Positions 1-10,004 of a stretch of 64,000 nt of DNA are shown here, piece by piece. The stretch is from contig JAQGFW010008569.1 of assembly GCA_030463445.1 (NCBI GenBank), positions 1-64,000 on the forward strand. Reading direction: 5' to 3'. A program made the translations under genes and the position numbers. This stretch comes from Euplotes aediculatus. Its lineage: Eukaryota > Ciliophora > Spirotrichea > Euplotida > Euplotidae. The first letter of the stretch is position 1. Every line of letters begins with the position of its first letter. Below the pieces are notes generated by a model. It did no database searches, had not been told where the DNA came from, and saw nothing but the letters and a program-made list of their open reading frames with translations.

Positions 1-3000
1 GAATTGCTACTTGCTGTTGGAGTAGGCAAAGGATTAATCGTTACGGATGAGGTTACCGTTGATTGAAAACCACCAGCATTGACAGTCAATGTATAAACTC
101 CACTTTGATTGGCTTGGGCATTAGAAATAGTTGGGTTTTGAACTGTCGAACTGAATGAATTTGGACCAGTCCAAGAATAAGTAAATGGATGTGGAATATT
201 GGCAGTTGCATAAGCGATTCCGTTTGGAGCAGAACCTCTAAATTCACTGATTGAATTATTGAATTTCTGAATATAAACAAGATTCGGTGTCGTTGAATTT
301 TCGGCATACATTCCGTTTTGGATTTCGGTAGCACTTTTGGCTACATTCCAAACTTTTACGTTATCCATCAATCCATCAAAATACCTAATATAATTACCAT
401 CTTGCCAACTTAGATTACGCTCAACTCCAAGATGAATAATAGGTAGATAATCACAAATATTAGAATTTGGAGATTCGATGGCAAGAGTGCCATCTACGTA
501 TATTTTTGTACCTTCGTTGTTTTCGGTTTTATGAGTTACCGCAATATGATGCCAATTATTATCATTTACAGTTATACCCGAACTCAACCCTGGCTCTGCA
601 ATTGGGGCAATTCTTGCTTTCAAAATTCCGCCTTCAATAAAAATATGCTTATCACTATAACTACCCAGATTCTCGGAGCTATTATAGAATAATCCACCAT
701 CCGTTTGTGTTGTTTTAATCCACATCTCAATAGTAAAATTATCCGTTGGTAAATTATTAGTACCATTATTTGGTGAATAAGTTGCCGATGCTCTAACATA
801 TTGCATATTGTTTGCATTGAATACACCTGCCTGACCAGCAATGTTATCATCAATTGTTGTAGTAAAATTCAATGGCGTTTCGGCACAAATTGGAGAATTA
901 TTACTCAGCGTAGCGATTGGATTTATGACGATATTGATGGTAGAAGTTGTAACGCACAATGCTGTTGTGGCAGCGAGCGTGTAAATACCACTTTGGTTGG
1001 TTTGTATATTTTCGATAATTGGATTCTGAATACTCGATGTAAAACCGTTTGGTCCTGTCCACGAATAATCAAATATATAGTTATCATTTACATTTAATTC
1101 TGCAAAAAGATAAAGCGTACTATTTTCGGAGGTTGGTGAATTGCTATTTAGTATAACCTCTCGTACAGTGATTTGAGTGGTAGCCGTAATTGTGCAACCT
1201 GCATCTGTAACGGTTAGTGTATAAACTCCTTCTGCTGAAGAGCTTATGTCTTCAATTGATGGGTTTTGTAAGCTACTCGTAAATGAGTTTGGTCCTGCCC
1301 ATGAGTACGTATCTGCAACGGTACTGCTTAGGTTGAGTGTTTCACCTTTACATAAATAATATGGATTACCTACGTTTACTGTTATTGTTGGCGGTGGTGA
1401 AATAAGCGTAACCTCAATATTTGTACCTACACTTCGGCATCCTGTAATATCATCGTCGCAGTAGGCAATATAAAAATTGGCTACTCCACTTCCGTTTTGG
1501 TAAATTTCAAATGTTATTAAGGTTGGACCTGAACCCAAATTGTTTCCATTCTGATTGTACCAATTTGCTGTAGTATTGGCAGGGCAATCGGCGGTTAATA
1601 GCGTAGTATTGCCATAGCACACTTCGGTATTACCCGTAACTGTTGGAGCAATTGGTGATTGATTAATCGTAACAGTCGTTGTTGCGTTGGCGGTACAAGT
1701 TCCCAAAACAGCCGATAAGGTATAAGTGCCAGAGGCGTCGGTTGTTATATTTTCGATTGTCGGGTTCTGTAATGTACTTGTAAAACCGTTTGGACCCGAC
1801 CACGAATATGAAGTTGCTGGATTACTTATCAAAGTAAGTGTACCACCCGAACAAGAAACGGTATTATTATTACTCGAAATATCAATTCCACAATTATTTT
1901 CGTACAGAGCTTTTACTTCATTATCGGTCATTGCCGAACCGTAGATTTTTACTTCGTCTAAATCACCATCAAGTGATAGGCCAAGACTTCCCCAGTCAAT
2001 ATCCACTCCCAGTAATAATGGTCTATCATCGTACAAGATTTCTCCTGTAAATGGATGTGAATCAATAAGTTCGCCATTGAGGTAAAATTTATGAACGTCA
2101 TTATCTCTATCAACCACCTGAACTACATTAAACCATCTGTTTTTTGGAGTTGGACTGTATGTGATTTGGTCGTAGGAGAAACCATTATCTAAACCCAAGG
2201 CCGAAGTGATATTATCGCTATTGCCTAATAATTGCCAACTATTTGAAATATAATTACCAAGTGGTTTACTTGCAAATGCTTGAAGTCCAGTTCCTGATAG
2301 TTTTACCCAAGCCGAAACCGTAATATTGGCGGGGCGTAGCAGTGGGGTATCATCTACACTGATATAATTGGCAATATTACCATCAAAACGCAATGCTCCC
2401 GATGGATTTCCGTGAATATCGGTTGCCGAATTGAGCGTTCCGTGGATTGTTCCGTGCAAATTATTACCGCTATAATCGGTGGCATCACCATCAAGTTTAT
2501 AGTAAGCAATAAGACCATTACAAGTAGCCGATGGATTTACGGTAATCGTAACCGAAGCGGTTGCAGTACAGGTTGCTCCATCGGTCATTGATAAAGAATA
2601 TACACCCGCCGCAGTTGTTGTAATATTCGAAATTATAGGATTTTGTAAACTACTCGTAAAACCATTTGGACCACTCCATGAGTAAGTAAATGTTGGTGGA
2701 GCAGAAAGCTCCAGCGTATTACCCTCACATAAAATAGTAGCATTTGTGGTTATTGTTGCTTCGCATGGAGCAAAATTGTACAAATCTAATACTTGCTGGT
2801 CGGTAAATGCCGAGCCGTAGATACGAACGTCATCGAGGATACCATTTAATGCTCCAAACATACCCCCATTGTCAATATCTATACCAAAATATACAGGTTT
2901 GTCATCATAAATTATTTCGCCAGTGTAGGGCTGGCTTGCAATCAAACTACCATTCAGATATAACTTATGGATGTCGTTGTCGGTATCAACAACCTGAACC

Positions 3001-6000
3001 ACATGTGCCCAAGTATCACTTGGAAATGGATTATATTGCAACACCGAGTATGCTCCGCAGTTATTGGCTTCGTAAAATGCCCAAGCACTCAAATTGCTCC
3101 CGTCAAAACCGACTTGCCAAGGGTTTTGGATACAAGTTCCAAAGTTTTTGCCTACAAATGCCTGAAAACCACCTCCCGACATTTTGACCCAAGTAGAGAG
3201 AGTTACATTTGCTGGTCTTAAGAGTGGGTGGTCGGCTACCGCAATTCGATTATTAACATCGCCATTGAATTGCATCGCACCATTCGGGTTTCCAAATCGG
3301 TCGGTTACAGCGGCAAGTGTACCGTTTATTACGCCGTGCAAGTTATTTCCGCTGGCATCATTGGCATTGCCATCGAGTTTGTAATGCCCAATAAGCCCCG
3401 TACAGACCGCACTACTATAAACCGTTACCGAAGCTGTGGCTGTTGCGGTACACGTACCAGAAACTAAATCTGTAACGGTGAGGGTATAAATACCGCTTGC
3501 ACCTGATGTAATATTAGTGATGGAAGGATTTTGATTGGTACTGCTAAACCCATTCGGCCCATCCCAAGAGTAATTAAAGCCCGATGGTGAAGAAAACTCT
3601 AATGTTCCGCCTTCACAAAATGTATTAGAGTTTGTTATAATATAAGCAGCACATTCAACATTATTGTATAAATCAGATACTTGCTGGTCGGTGAATGCCG
3701 AGCCGTAAATTTTAATATCATCTAAATCTCCGTTTAGTGAAGCAAAAAAGTTACCATAATCTTTATCTACACCAAAAAATACGGGGTTGTTATCGTAAAG
3801 AATATCCCCTGTGAACGGAGAAGATGCCACCAAGTTTCCGTTTGCAAATAGCTTAATAACATCATTATTGTTATCAATAACTTGTACTACATGTGTCCAT
3901 TGGTTTTCTGAAATGGGGCTATAAGTTAGAAGCGTATAATTACAATCATCTATCGAACTCGCTGATAATAGTCCGTTTTGGTTAAAGTCTATCAACCACG
4001 AACTTCCCACACAGTTGTTTCCATAAATTTTTGTAAAAATATTTTGAAACGAATAAGCATCAACTGTTTTGAACCAAGCAGATACCGTAACATTATTAGG
4101 TCTTAAAAGTGGATGGTCGTTTATACTGACATGATTTGCCGTATTTCCATCAAAGTGCATTGCACCATTTGGGTTTCCAAAACGGTCGGTTGTAGCATTG
4201 AGCGTTCCATTAATCGTTCCGTGTAAGTTATTTCCACTGACATCGGTGGCATCGCCATCGAGTCTGTAATGCCCAATAAGCCCCGTACAGACCGAACTAT
4301 TGTAAACATTTATTTCGGTTGTGGCAGTGGCTGTGCAAGTACCCGAAAGTAAATCTACCACAGTAAGTGTATAAATACCACTTGCACTTGGCGTAATATT
4401 GGCTATCGAAGGGTTTTGATTGGTGCTGCTAAATCCGTTTGGCCCCGCCCATGAATAACTAAAGCCATGAGGCGTTGAAAACGCTAATGTATTGCCTTCG
4501 CAAAGTGTATTGGCGTTTGTTGTGATAAATGCAGTACATTCTACGGTATTATATAAATCAGCTACTTGCTGGTCGGTGAATGCCGAGCCGTAAATTCTGA
4601 CATCGTCCAAATCTCCGTTTAAAGCCCCTGCCAATCCGTAAGATTCCAAATCTATTCCTAAATACAGACTTTGATTATCGTAGAGCAAATCGCCAGCAAA
4701 AACACCAGATGTGGTTAAATCATTATTTAGATAGAGTTTGTAGAAATCATTGTCAGTATCAACAACTAAAGCCACATGAACCCATGAATTAGGAGGAATT
4801 GGTGATAATGCAAGGTTATTTGACGAACAAGGACCTGCCGCAACCCAAGTAGCCATACTGCTTCCGTCTGTGGCTAATTGCCACGAATTTGAAGAGCAAT
4901 TTCCATAAACTTTACTCACAAAACTCTGAAAACCATTTGAAGAGGCTTTTACCCATAATGAAAGAGTAACGTTTTTAGGTTTTAAAATAAAATTATCACT
5001 TACTATGATATGAGAACTTCCGTCGAAGTGCATCGCACCATTAGCAATTCCAAATCTATCGGTTGTGCCTGTCAATGTGCCGTTTATTGTTCCATGTAAA
5101 TCATTTCCACTGGCATCGTTAGCATTTCCATCTAATTTATAATGAGCCAATAAACCATCACAAATTGCTCCGCTGTAAACTGTTACTTCGGTTGTGGCAG
5201 TACCTGTACAAGACGAGCCGTTTGTAACAGTAAGTGTATAAATGCCGCTCCCCGTTGCTGAAATACTCAATATTGTAGGATTTTGTTCTGTACTCGTAAA
5301 ACCATTAGGACCCGCCCAAGAGTAAGTAGCCGCATTGGTACTTTGTAAAAGTAGATTCTGCCCCGAACAAATAGAAGCAGTAGATGAAATAACGGGAACA
5401 CAAGTAGTTGAAGCACAGACGGCTGTATTATTGTATTCGGCTAATATTTCGGTATCGGTGAGTACACCATTATAAATTTTAACATCGTCTAAAATACCAT
5501 TCATCGGAAATTCATAGTTGTAACCACTACTCATGCCTGCACCGAATATCATCGGTTGATTATCATAAATCAACGGAAAATTAAGTGGTTGGGTAAACTG
5601 CAAGACCCCGTTTACATAAAACTTGACTACATTGTTATAGTCATCGGCAACCATTACTAAGTGCTTCCATACGTTTGATGTGTAGGTTTCGGTATATTGA
5701 ATAAAACTACCGCAATTGGGGTCTTGCGAAATCCACATAGAATAACGGTTATCTGATTCTGTTCCAAAGTGCCACGAGTCGTTATGGCAAGTCCCCACGG
5801 GTTTGTTGATAAATGATTGCAGTTGCCCAGTTGCACCATTCATAAAAACCCATGCTGATATTGTAAGATTAGGCGTATGCAATAAAGCATTATCAGCTAC
5901 TTCGATTCTATTAGCAACATTATTATTGAAACTAATGGCACTATTTTCATTACCAAAACGGTCGTGAACAAAAGCAGGAGAACCTACAATAGTACCATTT

Positions 6001-6827
6001 AGATTATTAATTGCATCGTTGGCATCGCCACAAAACTTGTATTCGGCAACCAAAATAGCAGGTAGAATAACCGTTACATTCGTAGTAGCCGTAGCGGTAC
6101 AAGTCCCCGTAGTAATGCTCAGAGAATAAACACCAGCGTCTGCACCTGTGGCATTAGCAATACTTGGATTTTGTAATGAACTGGTAAAACCATTTGGGCC
6201 TGTCCATGAGTACGAATCTGCTACCGAAGAAGTTAGTTCTATTGTGCCATCTTCTTGAACAGGCGAATTACTTGAAATCGTAGGAGTACACCCACCACCA
6301 GCTATCTGAACAACGTAATCCTCGGTTTCGGCAGAAGAGAATGTGCCACAAGGTGTAAGGGTAGCATTCATATCATTATGAATCATCACCCGCATATTAA
6401 TCAAACCCGAAACCGTATTGGCTGGGATTGTCAGCGTATTAGCATACGTCATCATAGCCGTCCACTGTACCAATTCTTCGCCAGCATCTTCAAAATCACC
6501 GTCATTGTTTATATCTAACCAAATGGCAAATTTGAAAGGGTTGGGCGGCATGAAAGGAGAAAAATTGCCCGAAACACTATATGAGTAACTTTCTCCAGGC
6601 GTAAGATTACTGGTATTAAAAATATTACTATTATAACTGTATCCAGCACAAGTAGGGTTGGATGTGCCATTTACACTATTCAAATTAAACGAAGTAAGAT
6701 AAAACCAGAAATCTGGTGGCCCATCACAGTTAGTAGTTGTACTTGGTGTACAAGTAGGTGTTGTTTGCCCAAAAGATTGAGAAATAGACAAGAGGCACAA
6801 CAAAAAGACGTAGATATTTTTCTTCAT
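1..6827 (-). CDS. Giant LamG/Ig-like/GEVED surface protein (3' end outside window)
   Basis: An open frame of at least 2275 codons runs from an ATG at 6827 to the left edge without a stop. I checked its continuity at nine repeated S-W-T-G-P-type motifs, all in one frame. Residues 1-22 form a signal peptide (MKKNIYVFLLCLL..., ending near SQSFGQ). A GEVED-type domain follows (about 60-175; FAIWLDINNDGDFEDAGEEL and AETEDYVVQI). After it, Ig-like modules marked SWTGPN (near residues 211, 507, 796, 1091, 1387, 1679, 1846, 1926 and 2222) alternate with about six LamG/concanavalin-like domains (near 258-470, 555-763, 846-1056, 1140-1353, 1435-1646 and 1976-2160). Four LamG-Ig units repeat every ~292 residues. 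The N-terminus closely resembles that of the protein encoded by 10005-13076. It is probably exported and surface-bound, with an adhesive or carbohydrate-binding role; the exact ligand is unknown. Any C-terminal sorting tail lies beyond the window. Confidence 0.9.
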   Translation of the reverse strand, partial: MKKNIYVFLLCLLSISQSFGQTTPTCTPSTTTNCDGPPDFWFYLTSFNLNSVNGTSNPTCAGYSYNSNIFNTSNLTPGESYSYSVSGNFSPFMPPNPFKFAIWLDINNDGDFEDAGEELVQWTAMMTYANTLTIPANTVSGLINMRVMIHNDMNATLTPCGTFSSAETEDYVVQIAGGGCTPTISSNSPVQEDGTIELTSSVADSYSWTGPNGFTSSLQNPSIANATGADAGVYSLSITTGTCTATATTNVTVILPAILVAEYKFCGDANDAINNLNGTIVGSPAFVHDRFGNENSAISFNNNVANRIEVADNALLHTPNLTISAWVFMNGATGQLQSFINKPVGTCHNDSWHFGTESDNRYSMWISQDPNCGSFIQYTETYTSNVWKHLVMVADDYNNVVKFYVNGVLQFTQPLNFPLIYDNQPMIFGAGMSSGYNYEFPMNGILDDVKIYNGVLTDTEILAEYNNTAVCASTTCVPVISSTASICSGQNLLLQSTNAATYSWAGPNGFTSTEQNPTILSISATGSGIYTLTVTNGSSCTGTATTEVTVYSGAICDGLLAHYKLDGNANDASGNDLHGTINGTLTGTTDRFGIANGAMHFDGSSHIIVSDNFILKPKNVTLSLWVKASSNGFQSFVSKVYGNCSSNSWQLATDGSSMATWVAAGPCSSNNLALSPIPPNSWVHVALVVDTDNDFYKLYLNNDLTTSGVFAGDLLYDNQSLYLGIDLESYGLAGALNGDLDDVRIYGSAFTDQQVADLYNTVECTAFITTNANTLCEGNTLAFSTPHGFSYSWAGPNGFSSTNQNPSIANITPSASGIYTLTVVDLLSGTCTATATTEINVYNSSVCTGLIGHYRLDGDATDVSGNNLHGTINGTLNATTDRFGNPNGAMHFDGNTANHVSINDHPLLRPNNVTVSAWFKTVDAYSFQNIFTKIYGNNCVGSSWLIDFNQNGLLSASSIDDCNYTLLTYSPISENQWTHVVQVIDNNNDVIKLFANGNLVASSPFTGDILYDNNPVFFGVDKDYGNFFASLNGDLDDIKIYGSAFTDQQVSDLYNNVECAAYIITNSNTFCEGGTLEFSSPSGFNYSWDGPNGFSSTNQNPSITNITSGASGIYTLTVTDLVSGTCTATATASVTVYSSAVCTGLIGHYKLDGNANDASGNNLHGVINGTLAAVTDRFGNPNGAMQFNGDVNNRIAVADHPLLRPANVTLSTWVKMSGGGFQAFVGKNFGTCIQNPWQVGFDGSNLSAWAFYEANNCGAYSVLQYNPFPSDTWAHVVQVVDTDNDIHKLYLNGSLIASQPYTGEIIYDDKPVYFGIDIDNGGMFGALNGILDDVRIYGSAFTDQQVLDLYNFAPCEATITTNATILCEGNTLELSAPPTFTYSWSGPNGFTSSLQNPIISNITTTAAGVYSLSMTDGATCTATASVTITVNPSATCNGLIAYYKLDGDATDYSGNNLHGTIHGTLNSATDIHGNPSGALRFDGNIANYISVDDTPLLRPANITVSAWVKLSGTGLQAFASKPLGNYISNSWQLLGNSDNITSALGLDNGFSYDQITYSPTPKNRWFNVVQVVDRDNDVHKFYLNGELIDSHPFTGEILYDDRPLLLGVDIDWGSLGLSLDGDLDEVKIYGSAMTDNEVKALYENNCGIDISSNNNTVSCSGGTLTLISNPATSYSWSGPNGFTSTLQNPTIENITTDASGTYTLSAVLGTCTANATTTVTINQSPIAPTVTGNTEVCYGNTTLLTADCPANTTANWYNQNGNNLGSGPTLITFEIYQNGSGVANFYIAYCDDDITGCRSVGTNIEVTLISPPPTITVNVGNPYYLCKGETLNLSSTVADTYSWAGPNSFTSSLQNPSIEDISSSAEGVYTLTVTDAGCTITATTQITVREVILNSNSPTSENSTLYLFAELNVNDNYIFDYSWTGPNGFTSSIQNPIIENIQTNQSGIYTLAATTALCVTTSTINIVINPIATLSNNSPICAETPLNFTTTIDDNIAGQAGVFNANNMQYVRASATYSPNNGTNNLPTDNFTIEMWIKTTQTDGGLFYNSSENLGSYSDKHIFIEGGILKARIAPIAEPGLSSGITVNDNNWHHIAVTHKTENNEGTKIYVDGTLAIESPNSNICDYLPIIHLGVERNLSWQDGNYIRYFDGLMDNVKVWNVAKSATEIQNGMYAENSTTPNLVYIQKFNNSISEFRGSAPNGIAYATANIPHPFTYSWTGPNSFSSTVQNPTISNAQANQSGVYTLTVNAGGFQSTVTSSVTINPLPTPTASSN

Positions 6828-6891
6828 ATTCGTAAATCGGCATTTGACAATCAAATTTTTACAGAATATTTTGGAATGTAGCGTAAATTCG

Positions 6892-6921
6892 ATTTAACGG
6901 TATCGAATTCGATTTATCGGT
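6892..6921 (-). promoter_or_regulatory. Paired 10-bp direct repeats, LytTR-type operator candidate
   Basis: Read on the minus strand, ACCGATAAAT (6921-6912) and ACCGTTAAAT (6901-6892) lie 20 bp apart start to start, with the near copy 65 bp before the giant gene's ATG. The same pair with the same spacing occurs before the gene starting at 13076. LytTR regulators are known to bind two short direct repeats about two helical turns apart, with a TAC(C/A)GTTAA-like core. Assignment to the nearby LytTR protein (13165-13479) is inference. Confidence 0.6.
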
Positions 6922-6980
6922 CGCCTGAGAGCTTTTTGAAGGGATGTTTTGTGGGTGCTTAGAGATGGTTAATTAAAAGT

Positions 6981-7010
6981 GCCTCACCTTTATTGATTTT
7001 AAGATGAGGC
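6981..7010 (-). terminator. Intrinsic terminator after the ELWxxDGT gene
   Basis: GCCTCACCTT and AAGATGAGGC pair in a 10-bp stem with one mismatch and a 10-nt loop. On the minus strand the stem is followed by a short T-rich stretch. It lies 22 bp after the stop of the gene at 7033-9981. Confidence 0.7.
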
Positions 7011-7032
7011 ATGATTTTATTATATTGATTCG

Positions 7033-9981
7033 TTAGTTACATCCCCCCAACTCAGCTTTGAAGACCCCACCTGTATTAGGATTTGCCACAAATCCTTGAT
7101 TTAACATAACAGATTTTGCTTGATAAGTTACTTTTGCTGTATTGGTTATTTGATTGGTGGCGGTGATTAAGCCGTTGGTTGCACTTGCTTGGCGGGTGAT
7201 GGTTTCGATGGTATAATTTGGAGCGGATATTGGCAAAGAATTAGGGCAGGGATTTGGTACTAATCTCCAAAGTTCTCTCCCTTTTGGAGAGATTGCACTA
7301 AAATACATAGTATTACCTATTGTAAAAAAACTATGAGGGTCTGAGTCATTGTCTAAGTCATATAGATTATATTTTTTTGTTCCAGCTTCAGTACCATCTG
7401 ATTCCCAAAGCTCATTGCCTGAAACATAATCATTGGCAGAGAAATATAGTTTACTATTATGTACATAGAAATTATTAATGTTATAATAATCAAATACACT
7501 GCCATCTCCAACCGTAATATCTTTTACCATTATTGTCCCTACCTCGGTACCATTAGATTTCCAAAGTGCCCTACCAAATTCTGGAGTTGTACCAACAAAA
7601 AATAGAGAACCATTGTAATTGGTTAAATGATAAGTAGAACTGTATTGATTACCTGTAAAACCACCTTTTACCAAAACTGTACCTGCAGTGGTTCCATCAC
7701 TTTTCCATATATTACCAAAAGAATCGCATAAAAATAATAATCCATTTATACTGATTAACTCCTTATAATAAGAGGCATGATTTGAAGGATTCGTTACAGG
7801 TACTGTTCCTGTTTCAGTTCCATCTGTTTTCCATAATTGCAAATTCGAGCCATTTCCGCTATTTGCAGCCAAAAAATAAAGTGTGCCATTTAGATTTGTA
7901 AAAAATGGATTTGAACGAAGCCCGTCGTAACTTCCTGGGTAAATATCTTTTACTAAATAAGTTCCTAATTCTGTGCCATCTGTTCGCCAAAGCTCATTTC
8001 CATCGCTATTCCATCTATTCACACTAAAATATACTATTCCATTATGTTGAAAAAAATGGGGATTTCCAGTGAGTGTGCCGTTGCCAACATTCAAATCTTT
8101 TATTTTTACTGTACCATTTTCTGTGCCATCACTTTTCCAAAGTTCATAACCTAATTGATATTTACTTGTTTGACCATAAAATAAAAGGCTGTTATTATAA
8201 TTATACAAATAACCAACAACAGTTATTTGTTTTACCAAAATTGTTCCGCTTGTTGTCCCATCACTTTTCCATAAGAAAGTATTGTCATTATTACTGCGTG
8301 CAAAAAAAAGAATATTATCAACTTTAGTTATTTGTTCTGCACTTCCATCACTTACCAAAAGTGTATTGGCAGCATTTCCATCTGTTTTCCATAGACCATA
8401 GTTGATTTGGGTTGTGTAATCGCTTGCCTCGAAATAAAGTTGATTGTTCAAGGTGGTAAAATACTTAGGCTCGCTACCGATATTTGTACTTACTATATCT
8501 TTGACTACTATTGTTCCGTTGGCAGTTCCATCAGTTTTCCATAGTTTGAAATTCCTAAATTTATCTGAGGCAAAAAATAATAATGAATTTGACCGGCTTA
8601 AAAAACGCCCATTGCCATAGCTAAAACCAGATGGACTCCCACTCCAAATATCTTTGACCAGCGAAGTTCCAGCATCTGTTCCATCACATTTCCAAAGCTC
8701 TTCGCCATTAATATTATCATCATATTGAAAAAAAAGTAATCCATTTGCGACATTAAAAAATTCAGGCCTGTTCTGTTGGTAATCAGTCAAAGCTTTTACT
8801 AAAATTGTATTCGCCAAAGTCCCATCAGATTCAAAAATTCCCCACCTGAAAGGTGTCATGCGAGCTGTAAAATATATTTTATTGTTATATTCAATCAGTT
8901 CGGCAGGATCACTACCAATTTCAACTATATTGGTATTAAAAGTTGAAATTTTTGTGAAAATATTTTTCACTATTGCTGTACCCACATTAGTACCATCTGT
9001 TTTCCAAAGTTGATTTCCGTTACAGTTTGGCACAACTGACCTATCATTACCATCAAAACCATTAAAAAGCAATAAATTGTTTAATTTTCTCAAATTTGAT
9101 GCTTTGAAAACAGAATTTGAAGTCATTAACTCATATGTGCCAGATGCTGTGCCATCACTTCGCCAGAGCTTTCCTCCTAAATTAAATTGATTTCCATCTG
9201 TAAAAAAAAGTAATCCATTTGCTGGTGTAAAATCACCAAGAGGAATCCAACTGATATCCGGATTGATACTTTTTATAAATAATGTACCCTCTTTTGTACC
9301 ATCTGTTTTCCAGAGGTCTTTTCCGCTATTAAAAAAAACCGAGCCGCCGACCGAAGTGAAATTTTCAGCATTAATATTTATTTGTGTATCAAATAGTGGA
9401 AAAGTACCAGCTTCGGTACCATCGGTACGCCATGGAATTGTGCCGATATAAGTATCAGTTACGAGGTCTTTTGTATATGCAGTAAAATATATTAAGTTAT
9501 TACAAGTTGTTAATGTAGTTGGTAAAATAAAAGAGTAATTCCCAGCAGTTTGAAATTGAAAGAGTTGAGTATTTGTAGCGGTGCCATCAGAAGTCCATAT
9601 TTTCTTTTGATTTAATGAACTGCCAGTTAATCCATCGGATGCAAGAAAGTATATCTTATTATTCAAAACCGCCATTTGTCTGAACTGTTTATCATAAACT
9701 TCGTTTGATGTAAAGTTTATACTTGGGCTTTTACCAGAAATAATATCTTTTAGTAGATATGTACCTGACTCAGTTCCATCACTTCTCCATAATTCATATC
9801 CATGTATTTCATCATTAGCAAAGAAATAAGCTATATTATTCATTTTGTACATATCAAGGAACTGATTTGAAGAGGATCCTTCAAATAGATTTAGGTCCTT
9901 TATAAGCTCAACTGTTTGAGAAAAAGATACTATTGATGCTTCAAGCATCAATAGTATCGATAGGAATAACGTTTTTTTCAT
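7033..9981 (-). CDS. ELWxxDGT-repeat secreted protein with GC-x C-terminal tail
   Basis: A 982-residue protein. I place the start at the ATG at 9981 (MKKTLFLSILLMLEA, signal peptide ending near SFSQ); an upstream in-frame TTG overlaps the preceding gene's stop. Most of the chain is about twenty copies of a 45-50 residue unit with the motif (L)W(K/R)(S/T)DGTxxGT followed by VKDI-like strands, the ELWxxDGT repeat family, probably a beta-propeller. The last ~68 residues (from SLPISAPNY to GGCN) match the end of the upstream gene's product. They look like the 3-coathanger/GCx-type C-terminal module that serves as a sorting or anchoring tail in Bacteroidota. The start is 23 bp after the stop of the gene at 10005, so the two form one transcription unit. 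Probably exported to the cell surface; the molecular role is unknown. Confidence 0.88.
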   Translation of the reverse strand: MKKTLFLSILLMLEASIVSFSQTVELIKDLNLFEGSSSNQFLDMYKMNNIAYFFANDEIHGYELWRSDGTESGTYLLKDIISGKSPSINFTSNEVYDKQFRQMAVLNNKIYFLASDGLTGSSLNQKKIWTSDGTATNTQLFQFQTAGNYSFILPTTLTTCNNLIYFTAYTKDLVTDTYIGTIPWRTDGTEAGTFPLFDTQININAENFTSVGGSVFFNSGKDLWKTDGTKEGTLFIKSINPDISWIPLGDFTPANGLLFFTDGNQFNLGGKLWRSDGTASGTYELMTSNSVFKASNLRKLNNLLLFNGFDGNDRSVVPNCNGNQLWKTDGTNVGTAIVKNIFTKISTFNTNIVEIGSDPAELIEYNNKIYFTARMTPFRWGIFESDGTLANTILVKALTDYQQNRPEFFNVANGLLFFQYDDNINGEELWKCDGTDAGTSLVKDIWSGSPSGFSYGNGRFLSRSNSLLFFASDKFRNFKLWKTDGTANGTIVVKDIVSTNIGSEPKYFTTLNNQLYFEASDYTTQINYGLWKTDGNAANTLLVSDGSAEQITKVDNILFFARSNNDNTFLWKSDGTTSGTILVKQITVVGYLYNYNNSLLFYGQTSKYQLGYELWKSDGTENGTVKIKDLNVGNGTLTGNPHFFQHNGIVYFSVNRWNSDGNELWRTDGTELGTYLVKDIYPGSYDGLRSNPFFTNLNGTLYFLAANSGNGSNLQLWKTDGTETGTVPVTNPSNHASYYKELISINGLLFLCDSFGNIWKSDGTTAGTVLVKGGFTGNQYSSTYHLTNYNGSLFFVGTTPEFGRALWKSNGTEVGTIMVKDITVGDGSVFDYYNINNFYVHNSKLYFSANDYVSGNELWESDGTEAGTKKYNLYDLDNDSDPHSFFTIGNTMYFSAISPKGRELWRLVPNPCPNSLPISAPNYTIETITRQASATNGLITATNQITNTAKVTYQAKSVMLNQGFVANPNTGGVFKAELGGCN

Positions 9982-10004
9982 GATAAATTGAGTTAAAATT
10001 TTTA

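Noticed and set aside
801-4309. Several open frames of 60-126 codons on both strands inside the giant gene
   Set aside because: They are shadows of the long minus-strand frame, which stays in phase through nine repeated motifs; they lack domains or signals of their own.
1890-5170. Regularly spaced DNA repeats as a CRISPR array
   Set aside because: The period is ~880 bp and translates as LamG-Ig units; no 20-50 bp repeats with unique spacers exist here.
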